Below, piece by piece: positions 50,232 through 59,500 of a DNA stretch of 64,000 nucleotides. Made by a program: the position numbers and the translations under genes. Position 1 is the stretch's first letter. Each line of letters starts with the position of its first letter. Source of the stretch: JANQRX01 sp963663975 (GTDB lineage Bacteria > Pseudomonadota > Alphaproteobacteria > Rhizobiales > Kaistiaceae). Location of the stretch: positions 1 through 64,000 of the forward strand of contig CAXXRA010000003.1 in assembly GCA_963663975.2 (NCBI GenBank), read 5' to 3'. The notes below the pieces were generated by a model, which worked only from the letters and a program-made list of their open reading frames with translations, made no database searches and had not been told where the DNA came from.

Positions 50232-50657
50232 TCAGCCGCCGGCGGCTTTTTTGAGCGAACCCACAGGGCCGAGATGGGTTCGTTCAAAGCTGTGCGGGTA
50301 ACGTAGGCCGTAGCCGAGCGCCCGATCGATCCCGATATGCGCGGCCCACACCAAGCCTGCACCGGTGACCCATGGATTGGCGGTGGAGAGCCCGGCGAGC
50401 ACAACCACGATCGGGCCGATTGTTGCATGGGCTGCGTTGTAGGCCATGGCACCGACGCGCCGTCCGCCGATGAATGCGAGGAAGCTGAGGTCGGGCGCGA
50501 GAAACAGCACGGCGAAGAACCACCACGGCGCGCCGACCCAGGCGGCGTAGGCGATCACGCTGGCGGCGAACAACGCCGCCCCCTCGACCCTCAGGAGGGT
50601 TCGTACGCCGCCCTCCGCACCCCCCGGTGACTTGCCGTTTGGCGACGGTTTGGCCAT
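50232..50657 (-). CDS. DUF4260 family membrane protein
   Basis: This 141-residue protein has about four hydrophobic segments (GAALFAASVIAYAAWVGAPWW, FAVLFLAPDLSFLAFIGG, AHATIGPIVVVLAG, WVTGAGLVWAAHIGIDRALG). It shows the family signature: APDLS, GRRVGAMAYNAAHA and HIGIDRALGYGLRYPHSFERTHLG near the C-terminus. The function of the family is unknown. It is divergent from the carboxylase gene that follows. Confidence 0.85.
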   Translation of the reverse strand: MAKPSPNGKSPGGAEGGVRTLLRVEGAALFAASVIAYAAWVGAPWWFFAVLFLAPDLSFLAFIGGRRVGAMAYNAAHATIGPIVVVLAGLSTANPWVTGAGLVWAAHIGIDRALGYGLRYPHSFERTHLGPVGSLKKAAGG

Positions 50658-50731
50658 CGTGCCGTCGCTTTTTTTATCCCGACGCTATGTGGTAGTCACC
50701 GCACCGGTGTCCGGCAAGGGCGGAACGGCCG

Positions 50732-52070
50732 ATGAAGCAGATCCTGGATGAACTCGAACGCCGGCGCCAAATCGCGCGCTCGGGGGGCGGTGAGAAGCGT
50801 ATCGCCGCGCAGCACAAGCTCGGCAAACTCACCGCGCGCGAAAGGATCGACGTCCTCCTCGACGAGAACTCGTTCGAGGAATTCGGGATGTTCGTCGAAC
50901 ACCGGTCGTCCGATTTCGGCATGGCCGACAAGAAAATCCCGGGCGACGGCGTGGTCACCGGCTGGGGCACGGTCAATGGTCGCCCGCTGTTCGTCTTTGC
51001 CAAGGACTTCACCGTCTTCGGCGGATCACTGTCGGAAGCCCATGCCGAGAAGATCACCCGGTTGCAGGATATGGCGCTCAAGAGCGGCGCACCGATCGTC
51101 GGGCTTTACGATGCCGGCGGCGCGCGTATCCAGGAAGGGGTGGCGGCGCTCGGCGGCTACGCCGAGGTCTTCCAGCGCAATGTCCTGGCGTCCGGCGTGA
51201 TCCCGCAGATCTCGGTCATCATGGGCCCCTGCGCTGGCGGCGATGTCTATTCGCCGGCCATGACCGATTTCATCTTCATGGTGCGTGGGACCAGCTACAT
51301 GTTCGTCACCGGTCCCGACGTGGTCAAAACCGTCACCAACGAAACCGTGACGCCGGATGAACTGGGCGGCGCCGACGTTCACTGCACCCGCTCATCGATC
51401 GCCGATGGGGCCTACGAAAACGACATCGAGGCGCTCACCGATCTTCGCCGGCTGGTCGATTTTCTGCCACTGTCGGATCGGTCGGAGGCTTCGGTCCTGA
51501 ACACCACCGATCCGGCCGACCGCGAAGAGCCGTCACTCGACCGGTTGATCCCCGACAACACCCGGCAGCCCTATGACATTCGGGAATTGATCCTGAAGGT
51601 CGCCGATGAAGCCGATTTCTTCGAAATCCAGGAAGCCTTCGCGAGGAACATCGTCACCGGCTTCGCACGGCTGGAGGGTCGCACGGTGGGCGTGGTGGCC
51701 AACCAGCCCATGGTGCTGGCCGGTGTCCTGGATGCCGATGCCAGCCGCAAGGCGGCGCGCTTCGTCCGCTTCTGCGACTGTTTTTCCATCCCGCTGGTCA
51801 CATTCGTCGACGTGCCCGGGTTCCTGCCCGGCACCGCCCAGGAGTATGGCGGGCTGATCAAGCATGGCGCCAAGCTGCTGCAAGCTGGCCAAGCGTACCA
51901 AAGAATATGAGGAGCGGTTCATGTCGCCCTTCGTTGCAGCCGAGCGCGGCTACATCGACGAGGTGATCCTGCCGAGGCGGACGCGGCCACGCATCCCCGG
52001 GGCGCTGCGGCTCTTGCGCGGCAAGAAACTGGGGAATCCGTGGAAGAAGCACGACAACATCCCGCTGTGA
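50732..52070 (+). pseudogene. Acyl-CoA (propionyl-CoA-type) carboxylase beta subunit with internal deletion and frameshift
   Basis: The first 391 codons encode a normal carboxyltransferase N-domain and part of the C-domain: MKQILDELERRRQIARSGGG, AGGARIQEGVAALGGYAEVF, CAGGDVYSPAMTDFIFMV and VPGFLPGTAQEYGGLIKHGAKLL. The frame then closes at 51908-51910. In another frame the typical C-terminus resumes (LAKRTKEYEERFMSPFVAAERGYIDEVIL to NPWKKHDNIPL). By family comparison roughly 55-70 residues between them are gone, including the conserved RKAYGGAY region. The junction shows CAAGCTG repeated (51879-51898), suggesting deletion between short repeats. Carboxylation of propionyl-CoA by this gene is therefore not expected. 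Confidence 0.9.
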
Positions 52071-53266
52071 CGGCGGGTCCCGCGCGGCCATCGAAATTCC
52101 GCTCCGTCGCGCTGCTGGTGCTGGCCGAAATCGCCGGCATGAGCCTGTGGTTCACCTCGGCCGCGGTGTTGCCCGATATGGTCAGCGAGGGCGCCATCAC
52201 GCCATCGCGCCAGGCGCTGCTGTCAACCGGAGTCCAGGCCGGGTTCGTCGTCGGTGCGTTGTTGGTCGCCATCACCGGGCTTGCCGACCGATTCGATCCG
52301 AGAAAGGTGATGGCGATTTCGTCCGTCCTGGCGGCACTGGCCAACGCGGTTCTGCTGGTCGCCGCGCTCGGCGGCGATCTGGCGATCGCGGCGCGGTTTT
52401 TCACCGGCGTGCTGCTGGCCGGGGTCTATCCGGTCGGCATGAAATTGGCCATCGGTTGGGGCACCAAGGATCGCGGCTTTCTCGTCGGCCTGGTGGTCGG
52501 CGCGCTGACCCTGGGCAATGGCGTGCCCTTTCTGATGGCGTTTTTCGGCGGCGCCGAGTGGCGATTGACCGTCGTTCTAGCGTCGCTGTTCGCGGCCGGC
52601 GGCGGGCTGGCTGTGCTGGCCGCCGGCCTTGGGCCCCATCACGCCAAATCGCCGCGATTCCAGCTTGGCGCCATCCGCCTGGCGTGGACCGACGTCGCCA
52701 TCCGCGGCGCCTATTTCGGCTATTTCGGCCACATGTGGGAACTCTTCGCGATGTGGGCCTGGATCGGAGCGGCGGTGACGGTCTCCTATCAGGTCTCGGT
52801 CGACCCGGACACCGCTGTCGGACTGGGCAAACTCACGGCGTTTCTGGCGATAGCACTGGGCGGCGTTGCCTGCGTCGTCGCGGGACGTTTCGCCGATGTC
52901 ATCGGCAAGGCCGAAGTCACCATCGTCGCCATGGCGGCGAGCGGTGCGGCGGCGCTGGCGACCGCGGTGACGTTCGGCGGTCCGGTGTGGATCACCCTGG
53001 TGCTGGCGGTGGTTTGGGGGATCGCCGTCATCCCCGATTCGGCGCAATTCTCGGCCATCGTCGCCGACAATTGTCCCTCGGAACTGTCCGGCAGCCTGCT
53101 CACCCTGCAGACGGCGCTCGGTTTCGCCCTGACCATCGCCACGGTCCAGATCACGCCGGTGGCGGCAGCCGCGTTCGGTTGGCCGGTGGTCTTGGCGGCG
53201 CTCGCCATCGGACCGGCGGTCGGCATCGCCGCCATGCTGCCGCTGCGACGATCGCGCGCCGGTTAA
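52067..53266 (+). CDS. Major facilitator superfamily transporter
   Basis: This 399-residue protein has about twelve hydrophobic spans. The first contains LAEIAGMSLWFTSAAVLPDM. The MFS loop between spans 2 and 3 is GLADRFDPRKVM, and VYPVGMKLAIGWGTKDRG follows in the region of spans 4 and 5. The substrate cannot be inferred. I chose the GTG that overlaps the stop of the carboxylase remnant (GTGA); a GTG nine codons upstream is possible. The gene is probably expressed from the carboxylase promoter. Confidence 0.85.
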   Translation: MTAGPARPSKFRSVALLVLAEIAGMSLWFTSAAVLPDMVSEGAITPSRQALLSTGVQAGFVVGALLVAITGLADRFDPRKVMAISSVLAALANAVLLVAALGGDLAIAARFFTGVLLAGVYPVGMKLAIGWGTKDRGFLVGLVVGALTLGNGVPFLMAFFGGAEWRLTVVLASLFAAGGGLAVLAAGLGPHHAKSPRFQLGAIRLAWTDVAIRGAYFGYFGHMWELFAMWAWIGAAVTVSYQVSVDPDTAVGLGKLTAFLAIALGGVACVVAGRFADVIGKAEVTIVAMAASGAAALATAVTFGGPVWITLVLAVVWGIAVIPDSAQFSAIVADNCPSELSGSLLTLQTALGFALTIATVQITPVAAAAFGWPVVLAALAIGPAVGIAAMLPLRRSRAG

Positions 53267-53271
53267 CGACG

Positions 53272-53547
53272 ATGCCAATTTTTCGGTTGTTGATCAAAGG
53301 CCGGGTGCAGGGTGTGGGCTACCGAATCTGGCTGCAGCAGGAGGCGATCCGGATCGGCCTCACCGGCTGGGTGAGAAATCGCCGTGATGGTTCGGTTGAA
53401 GCCGTGGTCGGCGGACAGCGTGACCAGATCGAGGCCGCACTGGTCGCCATGCGGGCCGGGCCACCAGGATCGCGGGTCGACGATATCGCGCTCCACGACC
53501 ATGCCGGCGCTGTGCCGCAGGGGTTTTCGATTCTCCCTACGGCGTGA
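53272..53547 (+). CDS. acyP: Acylphosphatase
   Basis: This 91-residue enzyme hydrolyses carboxyl-phosphate bonds. The phosphate-binding loop with catalytic Arg is IKGRVQGVGYRIWLQ, and the Asn that positions water is in GWVRNRRDGSVEAVVGG. The length is normal for the family. It lies six bases after the transporter gene and its 3' end overlaps the convergent lipB by 11 bases. Confidence 0.93.
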   Translation: MPIFRLLIKGRVQGVGYRIWLQQEAIRIGLTGWVRNRRDGSVEAVVGGQRDQIEAALVAMRAGPPGSRVDDIALHDHAGAVPQGFSILPTA

Positions 53548-54241
53548 CGGTGGGTCCGAAAAGAACTTCGAATTCGCGCCGCATGACGATGTCGACTTCC
53601 GCCATCGACACCGGGATGCCGAGGTCGGTCAGGCTGGTCACGCCGCGGTCGCGCACGCCGCACGGCACGATGCCGGAAAAATGCTCCAGCACCGGATCGA
53701 TGTTGAGGGAAATGCCGTGGAAGGTGACCCAGCGCCTGACCCGGATGCCGACCGCGGCGATCTTGTCCTCGCGGTCGGGGCCCTTGTCCGGCCGCCTGAC
53801 CCAGATCCCGATACGGTCGTCGCGCCGTTCCCCGCCGACGTTGAAGACCGCCAGCGTGTTGATGATCCATTCCTCCAGCGTTGCCACATACTGGCGGAGA
53901 TCGCGCCGGCGCCGGTTGAGATCGAGCATCAGATAGGCCACCCGCTGCCCCGGCCCGTGATAGGTGTACCGGCCGCCGCGGCCGCTGCGGAAGACCGGAA
54001 ACCGGTCGGGAGCCAGAAGATCGGAGGCGTTGGCGCTGGTACCGGCGGTGTAGAGCGGGGGATGCTCCACCAGCCAGACGTTTTCCGCCGCGCGGCCCGA
54101 ATCGATTGCCGCGACACGCTCCTCCATGGTGGCGACGGCGTCCGGGTAGGCGAGCTGCCGGTCGGCGACCAGCCAATCAACGGGCGGCATTTCCTCCACC
54201 GGACGCATGGCGTTCTGGAGCGCGGTTCGGGCAGCGTTCAT
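53537..54241 (-). CDS. lipB: Octanoyl-[acyl-carrier-protein]-protein N-octanoyltransferase
   Basis: LipB (234 residues from the chosen ATG) moves octanoate from ACP to lipoyl domains in the first step of lipoate synthesis. The substrate pocket shows VEHPPLYTAGTSA and RGGRYTYHGPGQRVAYLMLDL. The acyl-thioester Cys is in GIVPCGVRDRGVTSL and the Lys in DKIAAVGIRVRRWVTFHG. A longer start at 54319 exists but adds a non-conserved Arg-rich leader. The gene faces acylphosphatase. Confidence 0.95.
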   Translation of the reverse strand: MNAARTALQNAMRPVEEMPPVDWLVADRQLAYPDAVATMEERVAAIDSGRAAENVWLVEHPPLYTAGTSANASDLLAPDRFPVFRSGRGGRYTYHGPGQRVAYLMLDLNRRRRDLRQYVATLEEWIINTLAVFNVGGERRDDRIGIWVRRPDKGPDREDKIAAVGIRVRRWVTFHGISLNIDPVLEHFSGIVPCGVRDRGVTSLTDLGIPVSMAEVDIVMRREFEVLFGPTVTP

Positions 54242-54447
54242 CGGCCTAACATGGTCCGAGCGCGAGCCCGCCACAAGGCGCCGTCGGAAACCTGATGGCG
54301 ACGTGTCGACATCGCCCACGGGTCAGGGCACCGGCCGGCTTTCGACCGCGGTTCGGATCGTTCGACGAAGGCCAAGCCCGGTCGATGCCGGCTTCGGCTC
54401 TGCTTGTCTCGCCACATGCGATTTGATAAACGAACCCTCGATTTCAA

Positions 54448-54534
54448 GCGGTCGTGGCGGAATTGGTAGACGCGCAGCGTTGAGGTCGCTGTGGGGTAAA
54501 ACCCGTGGAAGTTCGAGTCTTCTCGACCGCACCA
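54448..54534 (+). tRNA. tRNA-Leu (anticodon GAG)
   Basis: It starts GCGGTCGTGGCGGAATTGGT and has the D arm typical of leucine tRNA, the anticodon loop TTGAGGT (GAG) and a long variable arm (TGTGGGGTAAAACCCGTG). The T arm is AGTTCGAGTCT, and CGACCGC is followed by ACCA. It reads CUC/CUU codons. Confidence 0.96.
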
Positions 54535-54630
54535 TTTCCTGTTTTGTGTGTTCTGCTAGCGGCGGCCCGAACGGTCGCCGGTTGTTGATCGGCTCGGGTC
54601 GCCAAGCCCGAACGACCCCCGGAGGCCGCC

Positions 54631-56037
54631 ATGGTCCAGGAAGCCGCTGAACTCGATCCGACTTCGCCGCCGGACATTCGCGACCAACTCGGCCACCTCA
54701 CCAACGATTTCGTGACGTCGGTCGCCGCCGCCGCCGATGGGACCGATGAAAGACAAGTGCACGAACTGGCCGGCGAACTGCACGAGGCCGACACCGCGGA
54801 TCTCATTGAGGCGCTGGGTCCCGACAAGGCGGCCGAGCTGGTTCGGCTGTTGGGCGATGATTTCGACTTCACCACGCTCACCGAACTCGAAGAGACGACC
54901 CGACTGCAATTGGTCGAGGGCATGCCCGCCGAGGATGTCGCGGAGGGCATGCGCGACATCGAATCGGACGATGCGGTCTTCATTCTCGAAGACCTCGATC
55001 CGGCGGATCGGGCGGCCATCCTGGCGCAAATCCCCTCGGCCGAACGCCGCCAGCTCACCGCCGGTCTCGACTTTCCCGAAGACTCCGCCGGCCGGCGCAT
55101 GCAGACCGAAATCATCGCGGTACCGCCATTCTGGACCGTGGGTCGGACCATCGACCACATGCGCGAAGACGACAATCTGCCCAACGAGTTCTACGAAATC
55201 TTTGTCGTCGATGCCGGCTACCGGCCGATCGGAACGGTGGGCCTGAGCCGCCTGCTGCGGACCATGCGTCCCGTGGCGATCACCGATATTGCCGAGCGCG
55301 AGCTTCACCTGGTTCACGCCCATGACGACCAGGAAGACGTCGCTCGTACGTTCGAGCGCTACAATCTGGTGTCCGCCGCCGTGATCGACGATTCGGAACG
55401 ACTGGTGGGCGTGATCACCGTCGACGACATCGTCGACGTGATCGAGGTCGAAGCCGACGAGGACCTGAAGGCGCTGGCCGGGGTGGCGCCGGGCGAGGCG
55501 CTGTCGGATGATTTCTGGACCATCACCAGAGGCCGCTTCACCTGGCTGACCGTCAATCTGGCGACCGCCGTTCTGGCATCGGTGGTGATCGGCATGTTCG
55601 CCGACCAGATCCAGCAGATGGTGGCGCTCGCCGTGCTGATGCCGATCGTCGCCAGCCAGGGCGGCAACGCCGGCACGCAGACGATGACCGTCACCGTGCG
55701 GGCCATCGCAACCCGCGATCTCGGCCCCCACAATGTCAGGCGGATCATCGGCCGCGAACTCCTGGTTGGGTTGGCCAACGGGCTGGTGTTTTCGGTCATT
55801 CTCGGCGCGGTCGCCTATGCCTGGTTTCAGGTGCCGGATCTGGGGCTGGTGATCGGGCTGGCGATGCTGATCAATCTGGTGGCGGCGGCAGCGGGCGGCG
55901 TCGTCATTCCGCTGGTCCTCAATCGGTTGCACGCCGATCCCGCGGTATCATCTTCCGCGTTCGTTACCACGATCACCGATATTATCGGATTCCTGACCTT
56001 TCTCGGCCTTGCTGCCTGGTGGTTCGGGCTAGGTTGA
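54631..56037 (+). CDS. mgtE: Magnesium transporter MgtE
   Basis: MgtE (468 residues) is a dimeric, Mg2+-gated channel. The superhelical N domain (residues about 20-130, with repeated LxELEETTRLQLVEGMPAEDVAEGMRDIESDDAVFILE units) precedes the CBS pair (PNEFYEIFVVDAGYRPIGTVGLSRLLR, LVSAAVIDDSERLVGVITVDDIVDVIE). Five C-terminal spans follow, with the pore signature MPIVASQGGNAGTQTMTVTVRAI. Acidic residues in the N and CBS domains form the regulatory magnesium sites. The gene follows tRNA-Leu and is monocistronic. Confidence 0.94.
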   Translation: MVQEAAELDPTSPPDIRDQLGHLTNDFVTSVAAAADGTDERQVHELAGELHEADTADLIEALGPDKAAELVRLLGDDFDFTTLTELEETTRLQLVEGMPAEDVAEGMRDIESDDAVFILEDLDPADRAAILAQIPSAERRQLTAGLDFPEDSAGRRMQTEIIAVPPFWTVGRTIDHMREDDNLPNEFYEIFVVDAGYRPIGTVGLSRLLRTMRPVAITDIAERELHLVHAHDDQEDVARTFERYNLVSAAVIDDSERLVGVITVDDIVDVIEVEADEDLKALAGVAPGEALSDDFWTITRGRFTWLTVNLATAVLASVVIGMFADQIQQMVALAVLMPIVASQGGNAGTQTMTVTVRAIATRDLGPHNVRRIIGRELLVGLANGLVFSVILGAVAYAWFQVPDLGLVIGLAMLINLVAAAAGGVVIPLVLNRLHADPAVSSSAFVTTITDIIGFLTFLGLAAWWFGLG

Positions 56038-56159
56038 CGTGGTCGCGAGCTGTTTCGCGGCGCAGCAATTCGTTATTTCCCAACCCGCCCATGCGCGCCC
56101 GTAATGGGCTAGACCGGAAATAAGACGGGGGAGGGGGACGCCGGGTCCTTGCAACCGAG

Positions 56160-57110
56160 TTGAGCGTCAATCAAATCCGCTTCGGGGTGGTCGGTATCGG
56201 CTCGTTCGGGCAACACCATGTACGCCATCTGGCCGCCCATGACCTGGTCACGCTGGTCGGAGTCAGCGACCTTGATCGCGCGCTCACGGCTCGGACCGCC
56301 GAACGCTTCGGCTGTGCGGCCTTCGACCAGGTGGATGAGTTGGCCAGGGTGGTCGATGCCATGGTCGTCGCGGTGCCGGCAACATCGCATCACGAAATCG
56401 TCGGCCCGTTTGTCGATGGCGGCGTCCACGTCCTGGTCGAAAAGCCGATTGCCTCAAATGTCGCCGACGCGCGTGACCTGATCAGCCGGGCCGGACATTC
56501 GGGCGCGTTGCTGCAGGTCGGTCATGTGGAGCGGTTCTCTCCGGCGATCCGCAAACTCACCGAAGCCGTGAGTGAAGCAACCCGTATCTCATGCGTCCGG
56601 CGGTCGCGCTGGAACGGCCGCTCCGGCGATGTCGACGTGGTTCTCGACATCATGATTCACGATATCGACCATGCCTGCGTTCTGGCTGCCGCGCCGGTCG
56701 TGTCGGTCACCGCCAGCGGGGTGGTCGGCAGGAGCGGTCATGTCGATGAGGCGGAGGCCTGGCTGACGTTCCGGAACGGGGTGGTGGCAACGCTTTCGGC
56801 GAGCCGCCAAGCCGAACAATCGGAGCGGCGAGTGACGGTCACCGGGCCGGACAATGTCTTCGTCGCCGAACTGTCGGAGCCCAGTTTGACGGTCAGCGGC
56901 CGGCGAACGGGTGCGGTCTCGCGCGCCGTATCGCTGGCCGACAACGACAGTCTCGCCGACCAGCTGGCGTCGTTTGTCGACAGCGTGGCAGGTGGTGGGC
57001 CGGTCGCCGTGGACGGCCAGGCCGGACTCGCGGCGCTCGAAATCGCGGCTCGAATCCAGGCGGCGATGGCCGAACAACAAGAACCAGTATCGGAGCGTGC
57101 AACGTCATGA
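56160..57110 (+). CDS. Gfo/Idh/MocA-family NAD(P)-dependent oxidoreductase
   Basis: This 316-residue protein has a Rossmann nucleotide-binding start (IRFGVVGIGSFGQHHVRHLA) and the family EKP motif in VHVLVEKPIASNVADAR. HVERFSPAIRKL and MIHDIDHACVLAA in the C-terminal domain hold the catalytic-region residues. It overlaps the following aminotransferase by four bases (ATGA). The pair resembles enzymes that oxidise a UDP-amino sugar at C3 and then aminate it for cell-surface glycans. The exact sugar is an inference. The start is a TTG, and no strong ribosome site is close. Confidence 0.88.
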   Translation: MSVNQIRFGVVGIGSFGQHHVRHLAAHDLVTLVGVSDLDRALTARTAERFGCAAFDQVDELARVVDAMVVAVPATSHHEIVGPFVDGGVHVLVEKPIASNVADARDLISRAGHSGALLQVGHVERFSPAIRKLTEAVSEATRISCVRRSRWNGRSGDVDVVLDIMIHDIDHACVLAAAPVVSVTASGVVGRSGHVDEAEAWLTFRNGVVATLSASRQAEQSERRVTVTGPDNVFVAELSEPSLTVSGRRTGAVSRAVSLADNDSLADQLASFVDSVAGGGPVAVDGQAGLAALEIAARIQAAMAEQQEPVSERATS

Positions 57111-58267
57111 GTTCTTCGAAGCCGGTGCTGTCTGTCGCCGGCGGCCGCATCGAATTGTTTGACCTGCAGCGCCAGAGGGCACGGCTCGGGGCGGATCTCC
57201 ATGAGCGCATCGATACCGTGTTGAGCCACGGCCAGTTCATTCTCGGGCCGGAAGTCGACGAACTGGAACAACGCCTGGCGGCTTTTGCCGGCGTCGAGCA
57301 TGCCATCGCCGTATCCAGCGGCCGCGACGCGTTGATGATTTCGCTGATGGCGATGGGCGTGGGTGGCGGTGACGTGGTGTTCGTGCCGGCCTTCACCTTT
57401 GCCGCCACTGCCGGCGCGGTCGCCGGGGTCGGCGCCGTCCCGGTCTTCGTCGATGTCGAGCGCGACAGTTTCAACATGGATCCGGTCGATCTGGAACGCG
57501 CCATCATCGAGGTCATGGACGAGGGGCGGCTCAAGGTCGGCGCCGTCATGCCGGTCGATCTCTATGGCCTGCCTGCCGACTACGGTCGCATTCAGAAAGT
57601 GGCCGACCGGTTCGGCGCGCAGGTACTGGCCGATGCCGCGCAGAGCTTCGGCGGGCTGCGGAACGGCCAAAGCGTCGGTGCGCTGGCCAGGATCAGCGCC
57701 ACCAGCTTCTATCCGACCAAGCCGCTCGGATGCTACGGCGACGGCGGCGCCATCCTGACCACCGACACCGGTCTCGACCAAAGGGTGCGCATGATCCGCT
57801 CCCACGGCCGGTCGGGAAGCGGTGATGAGGCGACCGTGCTGGGACTGACCGGTCGGCTCGATACGCTGCAGGCCGCGGTTCTGCTCGCCAAATTGGAGAT
57901 TTTTCCCGAAGAACTCGAGCGCCGCCGGGCGATTGCGCGGCGCTATCATGATGCGTTGTCGAATATCGTGGCCGTTCCGACCCTGCCGGACGGTTACCAG
58001 AGCGCCTTCGCGCTTTACACGGTGCGGGTCAGCGACAGGGATACGGTACGCGCCAGGCTTGACCAGATGGGCATCGGCACCGGGCTGTTCTACCGCTTGG
58101 CGCTGCATCAACATCCGGCCTTCGAGGCCTTTGATGGCCGCCATCTGCCGGTGGCCGAGGAACTGGTCGCCGACGTTCTCAGCCTGCCCCTCCACGCCGA
58201 CCTCCGCGACGACGAGGTTGAACGTGTGATTTCGGCGGTGCGCGAGGTGGCGACAGGCGGCGCCTGA
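57107..58267 (+). CDS. DegT/DnrJ/EryC1-family PLP-dependent sugar aminotransferase
   Basis: This 386-residue enzyme transfers an amino group to a nucleotide keto-sugar. Family segments are LSHGQFILGPEVDELEQRLA, AIAVSSGRDALMISLMAM, VVFVPAFTFAATAGAV, LADAAQSFGGLRNG and the PLP-Lys in ISATSFYPTKPLGCYGDGGAI. It ends with GTGLFYRLALHQHPAF near the C-terminus, where substrate is bound. It is the second gene of a two-gene operon with the oxidoreductase. No glycosyltransferases lie nearby, so its product must feed genes elsewhere. Confidence 0.92.
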   Translation: MSSSKPVLSVAGGRIELFDLQRQRARLGADLHERIDTVLSHGQFILGPEVDELEQRLAAFAGVEHAIAVSSGRDALMISLMAMGVGGGDVVFVPAFTFAATAGAVAGVGAVPVFVDVERDSFNMDPVDLERAIIEVMDEGRLKVGAVMPVDLYGLPADYGRIQKVADRFGAQVLADAAQSFGGLRNGQSVGALARISATSFYPTKPLGCYGDGGAILTTDTGLDQRVRMIRSHGRSGSGDEATVLGLTGRLDTLQAAVLLAKLEIFPEELERRRAIARRYHDALSNIVAVPTLPDGYQSAFALYTVRVSDRDTVRARLDQMGIGTGLFYRLALHQHPAFEAFDGRHLPVAEELVADVLSLPLHADLRDDEVERVISAVREVATGGA

Positions 58268-58383
58268 CCCCGGCGACCCACCCGTCACCCGCGCCGGTCA
58301 CCGGTTGACTGGACCAGGCGCTTCGCTCAACTGGGGTTCGGTGCCGCAAGCCCGTCATCTGGCCTCGCCCGGGATCGAAGCCC

Positions 58384-59439
58384 TTGCCAGACTTTCACGC
58401 CCTGCCGCTGTCTTTCAATATCGCCCTGCTCGTCGCCAGCGCCGGTATCGTGTGGTTCGCCGGAACGCGCCTGGCGCGCTACGCCGACGGAATCGCCGAG
58501 GCAACCGGTATGGGACACGCCCTGGCCGGTTTTCTGTTTCTCGGAGGCGTCACCTCGCTGCCCGAGCTGGCCAGCTCGGTGACGGCGTCGCTCGAGGGCT
58601 TCGGCACGCTGGCGATCAGCGGCCTGCTCGGCAGTATCGCGATCAACGTGCTGCTGCTGGCATTTGCGGACGCGATTCTCGGGCGTGACGCGCTGACCTC
58701 GACCGTCGCCCACCCTGCCACGCTGCTTCAGGGGCTGCTCGGCATCCTGCTGCTCGGCGTCCTGATCGCCGGCATCACGATCGGCGAAGTCGAGCTGCTG
58801 GGACTGGGCGTGTGGTCGGCCACGATGGTGCCGCTGTTTGCGATTGCCGTGTGGCTGTCCTCCCGGCTGGAGAATCGCCCCACCTGGGTGGTTGCGGATC
58901 ACGTTCGGCTGTTCGTCCCTCCGCCGCGCCCGCAGGCGGCAGGAAAGCGACCGCCGGGAGAACGCCCGCTGGGCCGCCTCCTATGGCTGTCCACTGCGGC
59001 GGGGGTGGCCATCTTGATCGCCGGGGTGGTGTTGGCCGAGGTCGGCGCGGCGGTGGCCGACGAGACCGGCTTGGGTACCGGCCTCACCGGTTTCGTGCTG
59101 ATTGGGTTCGCGACCTCGCTCCCTGAGATCAGCTCGGTGGTCGGAGCAGTCCGGCTGAAACGCTACGAACTCGCCATCGGCGACATTTTCGGCACCAATC
59201 TTTTCGACCTGCTGCTGATCCCGATCGCCGATCTGGCCTTCCGCGGGCCCTTGCTCGGCGGCGCCGGCCGCTTCGAGGCGCTGGCCGCCACGCTCGGTCT
59301 CATCCTGACGGCGATCTACGTCATTGGCCTGCTCAACCGGCGCAACCGGACGTTTCTGCGGATCGGTTACGATTCCCTTGCCGCCATCGTGGTGTTTGGC
59401 GGCGGCCTGATGATCCTCAACGCCATCCGGCCGCTATGA
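58384..59439 (+). CDS. Ca2+/cation antiporter (CaCA) family membrane protein
   Basis: This 351-residue protein has about ten spans and the two inverted alpha repeats of sodium/calcium exchangers. The first is FLGGVTSLPELASSVTASLE with GLLGSIAINVLLL; the second is GFATSLPEISSVVGAVRL with GDIFGTNLFDLLLIP. The Glu in each SLPE motif and the GS/GT-N motifs form the ion site. A Pro/Arg-rich cytoplasmic loop (FVPPPRPQAAGKRPPGERP) separates the halves. The TTG start is the first available in frame and has no strong ribosome site, so the N-terminus is uncertain. Confidence 0.85.
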   Translation: MPDFHALPLSFNIALLVASAGIVWFAGTRLARYADGIAEATGMGHALAGFLFLGGVTSLPELASSVTASLEGFGTLAISGLLGSIAINVLLLAFADAILGRDALTSTVAHPATLLQGLLGILLLGVLIAGITIGEVELLGLGVWSATMVPLFAIAVWLSSRLENRPTWVVADHVRLFVPPPRPQAAGKRPPGERPLGRLLWLSTAAGVAILIAGVVLAEVGAAVADETGLGTGLTGFVLIGFATSLPEISSVVGAVRLKRYELAIGDIFGTNLFDLLLIPIADLAFRGPLLGGAGRFEALAATLGLILTAIYVIGLLNRRNRTFLRIGYDSLAAIVVFGGGLMILNAIRPL

Positions 59440-59500
59440 GGTCTGTGGACAGTCGGCCGGGATTGCTTGATTTACGCGCCGCCGGAGGCAGGGTGAGCCA

